Source: an uncultured Verrucomicrobia subdivision 3 bacterium
Lineage (GTDB): Bacteria; Verrucomicrobiota; Verrucomicrobiae; Limisphaerales; UBA11358
DNA length: 34,571 bases
Direction: 5' to 3'
NCBI GenBank assembly: GCA_903921455.1
Contig: CAIXPZ010000036.1
Span: 1-34,571 of the forward strand
Below are positions 6,998-14,199 of the stretch, in pieces (the stretch's first letter is position 1; each line of letters begins with the position of its first letter). The notes under the pieces are model-generated. The model was given only the letters and a program-made list of their open reading frames with translations, was not told the origin of the DNA and ran no database searches. A program made the position numbers and the translations under genes.

Positions 6998-8050
6998 TCA
7001 GATGTGAAACGACTCCGGTTGCTCCACGCACGGCACCAGTAGGCGGGCGACGTGGTAATTGCCGCCGTGCCGTCGGTGCAGGCGCATTTCCGGTTCCAGC
7101 CGCAATAGCGCCGCCACCACGCGCAAGCCCAGCCCCAGCGTCGGTTCGGTCGTGTCCATGTGGCTCGTCCGGTTGCTCACAATCAGCGCCGCGAATTTCC
7201 CGCTGCGCTTGACCCGCACCGTCAGATCGCCCGCCCCGTGCTTGAGCGCATTCGTGAGCAGGGCGTGGGCGATTTGCCGGACATGGCGCGGATCGGCGGA
7301 AACCCAGCATTCCGGCACGGATTTCAAGGTGAACTGCCGGTCCCGCTCGGCTGCAAGCAGCTGAAAATCCTCCACCACTTCCGCCACCGTCGTGGAAAGA
7401 TTGAACACCGAGCGCATCGCCATCAACCGCCCCTGCTCGGCCCTTGCGATCAGCAGCGACTGGTCCACCACATGCGTTAGCCGGTGCAACTCGCTTTCCA
7501 GCTCATCCGCGAGTTCCGGGGCGATGCGTTCGCCCGCCTGCTCGACCTTGAGCCGGATGATCGCCAGCGGCGTGCGCAGCTCGTGGGCGACTTTGGCGGC
7601 GTAATTGTTCATCTCGTTGAAGGATTCATCCAGCCGCACCAGCAATTCGTTCAACTGCCGCACCAGGTCGCGGAATTCATCATCCAGCTCCGGCAACGAA
7701 ATCGGTTCGGCCAGGTTGCCGGGATTTTTCGCCTGCAACTGGCGGTTCACGCTTGCGATGGGGCGGAGCGACTGCCGCGCCAGCCAGTAGCCGCCCGCCA
7801 CGGCCACGGCCACGACCGGAATGAGCCATAGAAGCGCCGACTTGAGCAGGGCGTCGGCAATCTGGTGCACCTCCGCCTCCGTCAGGCTGTCGTGCAGCCG
7901 CCAGTCGGGCAGTTCGGGATAGGTTTTGTTGCAGGCTTTTTCGAGCAGTTGCGATTCCAGCGTCAGGTGCAGCAGAAACAGGAACGCCGCCGTCACGACC
8001 GCGAAGCCGAGGCCATACCAGAGCGTGAGCCGCGACCGCAGCGATTTCAC
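6998..8050 (-). CDS. Sensor histidine kinase of an OmpR-type two-component system
   Basis: 350 residues. TM1 is at about 12-29 and TM2 at about 72-90, enclosing a short periplasmic sensor of about 40 residues. A HAMP-like linker is at about 92-145. The H-box is YAAKVAHELRTPL with phosphoacceptor His156. The N-box is ALLTNALKHG (Asn267). The usual DxGxG G1 box is not visible: the position reads IVSNRTSHMDTT. The GLGLRVV G2 box is present (about 306-312) and the domain ends in HGGNYHVARLLVP. Its ATG overlaps the response-regulator stop by four bases (ATGA), so the two are coupled. The signal is unknown. Confidence 0.92.
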   Translation of the reverse strand: MKSLRSRLTLWYGLGFAVVTAAFLFLLHLTLESQLLEKACNKTYPELPDWRLHDSLTEAEVHQIADALLKSALLWLIPVVAVAVAGGYWLARQSLRPIASVNRQLQAKNPGNLAEPISLPELDDEFRDLVRQLNELLVRLDESFNEMNNYAAKVAHELRTPLAIIRLKVEQAGERIAPELADELESELHRLTHVVDQSLLIARAEQGRLMAMRSVFNLSTTVAEVVEDFQLLAAERDRQFTLKSVPECWVSADPRHVRQIAHALLTNALKHGAGDLTVRVKRSGKFAALIVSNRTSHMDTTEPTLGLGLRVVAALLRLEPEMRLHRRHGGNYHVARLLVPCVEQPESFHI

Positions 8051-8724
8051 GGTTCGCCCTCCCGCAAGGTGAAGCCCACGCCGCGCACCGTGTGGATCAG
8101 CGGCACCAGCCCCGGCTTATCAATCTTGCGGCGCAGCATGTTGATATAAACGTTTACCACGTTCGTCTCGGAGTCAAAATGCTGGTCCCACACGTGCTCG
8201 ACAATCGCCGTTTTGCTCACCGGCTTGGGCGAGGCGTTGATGAGCAATTCCAGCAGCGCATATTCGCGCCGCGTCAGCTCGATCTGCTCGCCCGCGCGCC
8301 GCGCCTCGTGCGAAACCAGATCCAGTTCCAGATCCGCCACGCGGATGAGGTTGTTCGCCTGCGGCCGCTGCCGCCGGAGCACCGCGCGCAGCCGCGCCAG
8401 CAGTTCAACGATGGAAAACGGCTTGGTCAGATAATCATCCGCGCCCGCGTCCAATCCGCGCACCTTGTCCTCGATGTCATCGCGCGCCGTGAGGAAAATC
8501 ACCGGCGCGATCACGCCCTTGCGCCGCAGCAGGCGGACCACCGTGATGCCGTCCTTGTGTGGCATGTTGATGTCCAGCAGCAGTGCGTCGTAGGGGCTGG
8601 ATTCGGCGAGCCAGAGCGCCTCGTCGCCGTCGTGGGCCACGTCCACGGCGTAGCCCTCGGCCACGAGACCGGCCCGGATGTGTTCCGCCACTTTGCGTTC
8701 GTCTTCAGCCAGCAGGATGCGCAT
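8047..8724 (-). CDS. OmpR/PhoB-family response regulator
   Basis: 225 residues. The receiver domain (1-~118) has the acidic pair Glu7/Asp8, phosphoacceptor Asp51 (LLLDINMP), Thr79 (FLTARDD) and Lys101 (LTKPF). The C-terminal winged-helix DNA-binding domain (about 128-222) contains LTRREYALLELL and the recognition-helix region TNVVNVYINMLRRKID, ending with the HTVRGVGF wing. It is the first gene of the pair, and its stop overlaps the kinase start. It presumably activates or represses genes after phosphorylation by the downstream kinase; the targets are not evident here. Confidence 0.95.
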   Translation of the reverse strand: MRILLAEDERKVAEHIRAGLVAEGYAVDVAHDGDEALWLAESSPYDALLLDINMPHKDGITVVRLLRRKGVIAPVIFLTARDDIEDKVRGLDAGADDYLTKPFSIVELLARLRAVLRRQRPQANNLIRVADLELDLVSHEARRAGEQIELTRREYALLELLINASPKPVSKTAIVEHVWDQHFDSETNVVNVYINMLRRKIDKPGLVPLIHTVRGVGFTLREGEP

Positions 8725-8750
8725 AGGATTGGTTCAAGGGTTGTGTCTGA

Positions 8751-9683
8751 TTATTTCTGAATTTCTATCTTGGAGAACAAACTCTCCAAACCGTTCAATG
8801 GCGACTCATGTTTCGCGTTCAACATCTGCCGCAGGAATTCCACGCCGTCCTCCACCGTGCGGATGGATTTGGGCAGGATTGCGCCGGCCGCGTTCGCGTG
8901 GCCGCCGCCCTGGAATTTTTCCGCGATCTTGCGCGCCTCGCCGTTGCGGCTGCGGAAGCTGGCGAAAATCGCATTCGAGCGCCGGAACAGCGTCACCAGC
9001 ACCGTGTATTTGGTGGCGCCGCGTTCGAGGAGTTGGTGGACGATTTGGTTGGTGTTGCCGATCAGGGTGTCAACGCAGCCGATCGTGGGCGAAATTTCGG
9101 AAATGTTTTTTTTGCTCCATTCGAAGCCGATGGGATCTTCCACGCGGCGTTTCACCGCCAGCACTTCGAGCAGCGGATGGTCAATCAGCTTTTCCAGTTC
9201 GCCGCCAACGAGCGTGTGCAGGTTCCAGAACGAATAATTCTTCACCAGCCCCGCGTAATCGCCGGCCACCTCGAAGTCCGGGTCTTTTTCCAAAAAAAGA
9301 TCCGCCACGTCGTTCAGGTGCACCAGCCGGTCGAGCGCCGGCGAGCCGAGCCCGTTTTGCTGGCACAATTCATATGCCAGCAGGCCGGCGGACTTGTTCA
9401 CGTCATGGTGCAGATGCGCTTGTTTGGCGACGGTTTCGGTGTGGTGATGGTCCACGACGAGCCAGTCCTGCTTGTCCAGCCGCGCCTCGAAGGTGAAATC
9501 CGTCACCCACGCCGCGCGTTCGCGCAGGTCGCGTTGTTTCCAGAAATTATAGTGATATGCCTGCAAAGGGACTTTTTCGCCGTAGATTTTTAGCGCGAGC
9601 CGCTGGAGCAGCAGGCCGGCGACGAAGCCGTCGAGGTCGCTCTCGTGGGTGATAATGACTTCCGGCTTGGGCAGCGTCAGCAT
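8751..9683 (-). CDS. DHH-family phosphoesterase
   Basis: 310 residues from ATG 9683; longer upstream starts would run into the divergent ATPase gene. N-terminal DHH domain motifs are HESDLDG (13-19), VTDFTF (Asp62) and DHHHTET (78-84). The C-terminal DHHA1-type substrate-binding motif is FQGGGHANAAGA. The family hydrolyses phosphodiester bonds in nano-RNA, pAp, cyclic dinucleotides or single-stranded DNA; which substrate applies cannot be told from sequence. The first motif has HESD where many relatives have DHxD. It is divergent from the HerA-like ATPase with 138 bases between starts, so a shared control region is possible. Confidence 0.9.
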   Translation of the reverse strand: MLTLPKPEVIITHESDLDGFVAGLLLQRLALKIYGEKVPLQAYHYNFWKQRDLRERAAWVTDFTFEARLDKQDWLVVDHHHTETVAKQAHLHHDVNKSAGLLAYELCQQNGLGSPALDRLVHLNDVADLFLEKDPDFEVAGDYAGLVKNYSFWNLHTLVGGELEKLIDHPLLEVLAVKRRVEDPIGFEWSKKNISEISPTIGCVDTLIGNTNQIVHQLLERGATKYTVLVTLFRRSNAIFASFRSRNGEARKIAEKFQGGGHANAAGAILPKSIRTVEDGVEFLRQMLNAKHESPLNGLESLFSKIEIQK

Positions 9684-9728
9684 GGGCGGAAATCTAATAG
9701 ACCGCGCCGCGCGTGGCGAGCGGTGAAT

Positions 9729-9756
9729 TTGCCTGAAAATTCTTTTGAAATCCGGC
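9729..9756. promoter_or_regulatory. 28-nt box shared with the aspS upstream region
   Basis: The segment from TTGCCTGAAAA to TTTTGAAATCCGGC is almost identical, with one indel and about two substitutions, to 14058-14086 upstream of aspS. Both lie in intergenic DNA before plus-strand genes. It may be a shared promoter or operator element or a repeat remnant. Confidence 0.35.
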
Positions 9757-9760
9757 GCGG

Positions 9761-9789
9761 TTGCCGCCAAGCTCTCGGCACGGCATAAT
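9761..9789 (+). promoter_or_regulatory. Candidate sigma-70-type promoter for the HerA-like gene
   Basis: TTGCCG (9761-9766) and CATAAT (9784-9789) are separated by exactly 17 bases, 32 bases upstream of the ATG at 9822. The match to consensus is moderate (4/6 and 5/6). Not experimentally supported. Confidence 0.35.
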
Positions 9790-9821
9790 TTTGCAACTGG
9801 ATTGTCGCCGTAAACCATTCC

Positions 9822-11768
9822 ATGCCCAACACCACCCAAATCACATCCTTGGATCCGCTGGCGCGGCTGATCCAGAAGCCTCAATTCGTCGGCTGGCTCG
9901 GCTCGGCCGATTTCGCGCAGGCGCTGGTGCTGACGAGCGATGTCTGGAAAGCGCAGGCCAAGGGTGTGCCGCATAATTGCTTTCTGCTCGCGGCGGCGGA
10001 CAGTCCGGCTTTGGCGGAGATTCTGCTGCTGCGCGTGTCCGGTTCCGCCGCGCCGCCGGCGGATGCGGAGTTGTCGGCCAAATTGGATAAGCTCAAGGCG
10101 CGCTCGCCGGCTTCCGGCGGCGACCTGACCGTGGAGGAATTCCAATTCGGTCTGCTGCAATGCCGCGTGCTGGGGACGTTTTATCTGCAGGACGGCCGAT
10201 TGCGGTTGGGCAGCGACGTGGAAAATTATACGCAGGCGGCGGGGCTGGCGGTCTATCGGCCCGAGGGCGTGGCACTGGAGGCGATTGTAAATTATTTAAG
10301 CCCGGCGCGCCAGGCGGCGGCGGCGGAAGAGGCCCGGCGGCTGGGGTTGAAAGGCGAACTGCCGCGGTTTCCTATCGGCACGGTGCGCTATGCCTCCACG
10401 GAGCGGCTGCATCGCGGCGCGGACGCGGCGCGGGCGGTTTTTCATTTGAACGCCGTGGATTTTCTGGCGCGGCGCACGGCGGTGTTCGGCATGACGCGCA
10501 CCGGCAAATCTAACACGGTCAAGAAACTTGTCTCGGTGGTGAAACACACGAGCGACGATTTCAAACTGAAAATCGGCCAGATTATCTACGATTTGAACGG
10601 CGAATATGCCAACGCCAACCAGCAGGACAAGGGGTCCATCGCCGAGGTGTTTCCGGGCGACACCGTGCGCTATCGCATGATGCCGACGCCGGGGTTTGAG
10701 CTGATTCTGAATAATTTTTTCCAGCAGATTTCGGAAGGGCACAGCACGCTGCGCGGGTTGCTGGAGGCGAGCCGGGTGCCGCGTTCGGCGGATATGGAGG
10801 CGTTTTTGAGCATGGATTTTGTCCCGCCCAACAAGGAGGATTGCAATACCGACTACGAATTTCAGCGGCAGACGGCCATGTTTCAACTAAAGCTGGCGGC
10901 CTATGAGGCCATGCTGGCGCGGGCGGGCTATGAACTGCCGCCGGATTTCAAAATCACGTTCGAGGTGAACCCCGGCATCCGTAACAAGGTGAACCCGTCT
11001 GTGGATCCGGCAAACGGCCTGACCGCCACGCAGGCTTATGAGTGGTTCTATCTCGTGCGGCAGATTCAGGACGAACTCATCACCACCACGGGCGCGTCAT
11101 GGATCGAACCGGATACGAACGTCCTCATCAACCTGCTGCTCCAGAAAAACGATCAGGGCGGCTATATTCCGGGCTACCGGCTGTTGCAGCCTTTCAAGGA
11201 TTATCACGCGCCGAACCGCCGCACGGATGTCTGCGATGAGATATACCATCATTTGGTCGCGGGAAAAATTGTCATTCTCGATTTGTCCGTCGGCGATCCC
11301 GTGCAGCGTGAGCGCTTGAGCAAGCGGATTGCGCGGCATCTTTATCGCAGTTCGATGGCGACGTTCAACGCCGGTCAGCATGCGCCGCACATTGTGATTT
11401 ATGTGGAGGAGGCGCACAACATCATCGGCCGCCATGAGGCGCTTACCGAAATCTGGCCGACGATTGCGAAGGAGGGCGCCAAGGCGCGCATCGCGATTGT
11501 CTATGCCACGCAGGAGGTTTCTTCCATCCATCCGAACATTCTCGCCAATACCGAGAACATCATCGTCTCGCACCTCAACAACCAGAACGAGATCAGTGAA
11601 CTGGCGAAGTATTATGACTTCGGCGATTTCGCGGATTCCATCATCCGCGCGCAGGATGTGGGTTTTGGCCGCATCAAGACCTTGTCCAATCCGTTTGTCA
11701 TCCCGGTGCAGATTGACAAGTTTGATCCCGAAACGGAAAAGCAGCGCAGCCGCGGGAAACCGCACTGA
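9822..11768 (+). CDS. HerA/FtsK-superfamily ATPase (DUF87-like)
   Basis: 648 residues. The N-terminal ~215 residues are beta-rich with an Ala-rich insert; HerA proteins usually have a HAS barrel there. The ATPase core has Walker A GMTRTGKS (223-230, Lys229), Walker B IVIYVEEAH (about 524-532, Glu529/Glu530) and a polar sensor YATQ (Gln564). An insertion of about 120 residues (about 300-420) separates the motifs. HerA-type enzymes are hexameric DNA translocases that usually act with a nuclease such as NurA in end resection, or with effectors in defence systems. No NurA is visible; the divergent neighbour is a DHH phosphoesterase. The cellular role is inferred only. Confidence 0.88.
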   Translation: MPNTTQITSLDPLARLIQKPQFVGWLGSADFAQALVLTSDVWKAQAKGVPHNCFLLAAADSPALAEILLLRVSGSAAPPADAELSAKLDKLKARSPASGGDLTVEEFQFGLLQCRVLGTFYLQDGRLRLGSDVENYTQAAGLAVYRPEGVALEAIVNYLSPARQAAAAEEARRLGLKGELPRFPIGTVRYASTERLHRGADAARAVFHLNAVDFLARRTAVFGMTRTGKSNTVKKLVSVVKHTSDDFKLKIGQIIYDLNGEYANANQQDKGSIAEVFPGDTVRYRMMPTPGFELILNNFFQQISEGHSTLRGLLEASRVPRSADMEAFLSMDFVPPNKEDCNTDYEFQRQTAMFQLKLAAYEAMLARAGYELPPDFKITFEVNPGIRNKVNPSVDPANGLTATQAYEWFYLVRQIQDELITTTGASWIEPDTNVLINLLLQKNDQGGYIPGYRLLQPFKDYHAPNRRTDVCDEIYHHLVAGKIVILDLSVGDPVQRERLSKRIARHLYRSSMATFNAGQHAPHIVIYVEEAHNIIGRHEALTEIWPTIAKEGAKARIAIVYATQEVSSIHPNILANTENIIVSHLNNQNEISELAKYYDFGDFADSIIRAQDVGFGRIKTLSNPFVIPVQIDKFDPETEKQRSRGKPH

Positions 11769-11814
11769 GCACTGACGACCCCCATAGGGGTGTTCGTATT
11801 GTTCCAGCGGGGTA

Positions 11815-13920
11815 TTAGGGTGAGATATTTAAATAGGCCGCTGGGGTGCTGGTCACACTGCCAAAAAGATTTGTGATGATGACCTGATAATAGCCGATGT
11901 CATTGGTCGTGACGCTGCTTATGATTAGATTATTCGTAAGCGCCCCGGCGATGTGTGTCAGGTCGTTGCTTAAATTATTGGTGGAGCTGAATTGGTTGAT
12001 GACGTTGAATTGCCATTGATAGGCCAGGGGTTGGCTGCCGGTGGCGGTGACGTTGAAGGTGGCGGCGCCGCCATTGGTTGGGTTTGAATTTATGGGCTGG
12101 CTGGTGATTTGCGGGGGAATGGCAAATGATAAGCTGGCAAGTTGACTGGTCACACTGCCGAAAGAGTTGTTGCCGATGACGCGATATTTTCCAAGGTCAT
12201 TTGTGGAGACCGCGCTGATGGTCAGGAGATTTGAAAGTGATCCGGAAATGGTCGAGCCTGAACCGCTGGCGCCGTCGTTAAGATTGGTTCCGTTCAATTG
12301 CCACTGGTAGTTCAATGGCGGCGTGCCGGCTACGGTCACGGTGAAGGTGGCCGTCCCGCCATTGGTGACGGCGGCATTCTGCGGCTGCGTGGAGACCAGC
12401 GGCGGTAGGGCAATTGCGAAGGCGCCGGCATCCGAGCCCTGGAAAATATTGCCGGGCAATCCATAATTTTCGACGAAGTAATTCCCCGAATCCGAAGAGC
12501 TCGTGAACGTCAAAATGTAATACCCGTTCGTGCCGGACTGGCTCAATTGCAGCAGCGATCCGACCGGGCTGTAGTTGGTGTAGGTGAACGTGCCGGTTCC
12601 GTTGGTCGCGAAATTGCCGGCGGAATAGTTGGTGTAGTAGTAGGTCTGGATGTTCAGGGTCTGGCCCGCAATGGGGGCAAAGGCATCCTTGGAGGTAACA
12701 AACCCGTTGCTGTCAAAAAGTAGTGTTACCGTATTGGAACTGGTGTCGTAATCAATGACCGTGCCGGGATAAATCTGCGGTGTCAGGTCCACCCAGGTAT
12801 CGTTCACATACCGCTGGTGTGAGAAGGTCACGGTGGCCCGGTCGCCGATGTTCCCCGGATATTGCGCCGACAATGAAACAACGAGCGGGTTGGCCACCAC
12901 CCCCAGATGACCATTGTCGGTGATTTGCGGCGGATCCAAAAAGACCAGGAGACTTTGGCTGTTATTATTACTGGAGGTTAAAAAAATCTGCGCCCCCGCC
13001 ACGGTGTCGGGAGCAAGCAGGTCCGCCGTTGACAGGCTGAAGCTGTTGAGGCCGCCGCTATCCTTAAACGTGCCGGTGCTGGGATCGGCGAAGGTCAAAA
13101 GCACGGCGACATTGTTTGCCGGGGTTGCCGCCGAGGGGGGGGCGGCGTATTTGAGAATGAGATTGCCGGTGACGGCGCCGGCTTTTTTGTAGGTATAAGT
13201 GCCGACGCCGGTGTCTTCGCTGAAGGTGCCGCTGGCGAAATTGACGGTGAAAATCGAGGTGTCCGGTTTGGTCACGGTCAAGGTGGTCCCGCTCAAAGAG
13301 GCCGGTGCGACGGCGTAAGTCAGATTCAGCTTGTTGGTCTTGGAACAATTTCCGCTGCGGTCTATGGCATACACGAGCAGGGGATTTATGTTCGGATTAA
13401 GCGTCAAATTAGCCCACCAATTGCTCCAGCCATTACCCGTCGTGGCAGCCTGCCAGCCTTGGCCGTTCAAATTATAGAAAACGCCGGCGACTGCATCGTT
13501 ATCCTTGGCCGTGCCTGTGACGACGATGGCCGGATTGGTCAATGCCGTGCTGTTCGGCGGGGTCTTGACGGTCAGGGTGGGTTTCTGCATTTCCGTGAAG
13601 TTGGCCGTAAAAAATAGGCTGCCGCTGTAATCGTTGGAGAAACTCAATTTGGCGTTGAAGTTCGTCTGCACGCCCGCGACATTGGTGTAAATCCAGCCCG
13701 CAAACTTATAGCCCGATTTGGCCCGGGCGGTCATGCTGTAAATTTTATTATTGGTCAGCACCAGTCCGTTGTAATTCGGGCTGACCGACCCGTATTTTGC
13801 GGAGGGTTTGATCTGCACCGTCACTGAGGGGAGCCCGGCAAAACCCGGGCTGGCGGCGAATAAAAGGACGGAAAAAATGGCGGCAATTTTTCCAAGGGAA
13901 TGGGGGTGCAGTAAATTCAT
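11815..13920 (-). CDS. Secreted protein with InlB-type repeat and two C-terminal Ig-like domains
   Basis: 701 residues from ATG 13920 (a TTG at 13929 is in frame). A signal peptide covers about 1-28 (IFSVLLFAASPGFA). The mature N-terminus has a divergent InlB/Listeria-type beta repeat (GSVSP...YSMTARAKSGYKFAGWIY...FTANF, about 46-112). Next comes an Ig-like segment with AVAGVFYNLNGQGW, then a long strand-rich middle (about 210-500) that I do not recognise. Two Ig-like domains with YQWQLNG and YQWQFN cores complete the protein (about 515-608 and 609-701). Its 3' end is convergent with the HerA-like gene 46 bases away. It is unrelated in its N-terminus to the two Ig-like proteins at 1-3097 and lacks the DxxSGAT module. 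Probably surface-exposed or secreted. Confidence 0.85.
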   Translation of the reverse strand: MNLLHPHSLGKIAAIFSVLLFAASPGFAGLPSVTVQIKPSAKYGSVSPNYNGLVLTNNKIYSMTARAKSGYKFAGWIYTNVAGVQTNFNAKLSFSNDYSGSLFFTANFTEMQKPTLTVKTPPNSTALTNPAIVVTGTAKDNDAVAGVFYNLNGQGWQAATTGNGWSNWWANLTLNPNINPLLVYAIDRSGNCSKTNKLNLTYAVAPASLSGTTLTVTKPDTSIFTVNFASGTFSEDTGVGTYTYKKAGAVTGNLILKYAAPPSAATPANNVAVLLTFADPSTGTFKDSGGLNSFSLSTADLLAPDTVAGAQIFLTSSNNNSQSLLVFLDPPQITDNGHLGVVANPLVVSLSAQYPGNIGDRATVTFSHQRYVNDTWVDLTPQIYPGTVIDYDTSSNTVTLLFDSNGFVTSKDAFAPIAGQTLNIQTYYYTNYSAGNFATNGTGTFTYTNYSPVGSLLQLSQSGTNGYYILTFTSSSDSGNYFVENYGLPGNIFQGSDAGAFAIALPPLVSTQPQNAAVTNGGTATFTVTVAGTPPLNYQWQLNGTNLNDGASGSGSTISGSLSNLLTISAVSTNDLGKYRVIGNNSFGSVTSQLASLSFAIPPQITSQPINSNPTNGGAATFNVTATGSQPLAYQWQFNVINQFSSTNNLSNDLTHIAGALTNNLIISSVTTNDIGYYQVIITNLFGSVTSTPAAYLNISP

Positions 13921-14057
13921 AATAAACAATTCAACACCGGATGTTTAAAAAGGATGCTTAATTCTGGCTTGAAGTCAATCGCCCCGCAGTGATTCATCCG
14001 TTGGCCTCGTCTCTGTTGGCTATGGTTAAACGCTGGCGGTCAGTCGTCAGTAGTCGG

Positions 14058-14086
14058 TTGCCTGAAAAATCTCTTTGAAATCCGGC
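14058..14086. promoter_or_regulatory. 29-nt box shared with the HerA-like gene upstream region
   Basis: Near-identical to 9729-9756: TTGCCTGAAAA, a short variable stretch, then TTTGAAATCCGGC. It overlaps the -35 part of the candidate aspS promoter. Confidence 0.35.
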
Positions 14087-14103
14087 ACTTTCACAGCCAC
14101 AAT
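14075..14103 (+). promoter_or_regulatory. Candidate aspS promoter
   Basis: TTGAAA (14075-14080) and CACAAT (14098-14103) are 17 bases apart, about 97 bases before the aspS ATG. A transcript from here would carry the 14123-14192 inverted repeat in its leader. The consensus match is moderate (5/6 and 4/6). Confidence 0.3.
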
Positions 14104-14122
14104 CTGCGTTCGCTTTGCAACC

Positions 14123-14192
14123 GTTGGAGTTCAAGCTTTAGCTTGTCCGGCGGATGAGGGCGAATGAGTCAAACTGAAGCTTGAACTCCGAC
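14123..14192. repeat. Inverted repeat just upstream of aspS
   Basis: Arms 14123-14138 and 14177-14192 are reverse complements at 15 of 16 positions (core GGAGTTCAAGCTT), with a 38-base loop. The left arm runs into a second small palindrome (CAAGCT-TT-AGCTTG). The right arm ends seven bases before the aspS ATG. There is no U-run, so it is not a normal terminator. It resembles interspersed palindromic repeats of verrucomicrobial genomes (recollection, not checked). Confidence 0.75.
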
Positions 14193-14199
14193 TTTTTAA

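Noticed and set aside
11775..11795. ACCCC-CATA-GGGGT hairpin between convergent genes
   Set aside because: Five-pair stem without a T-run on either strand; too weak to call a terminator.
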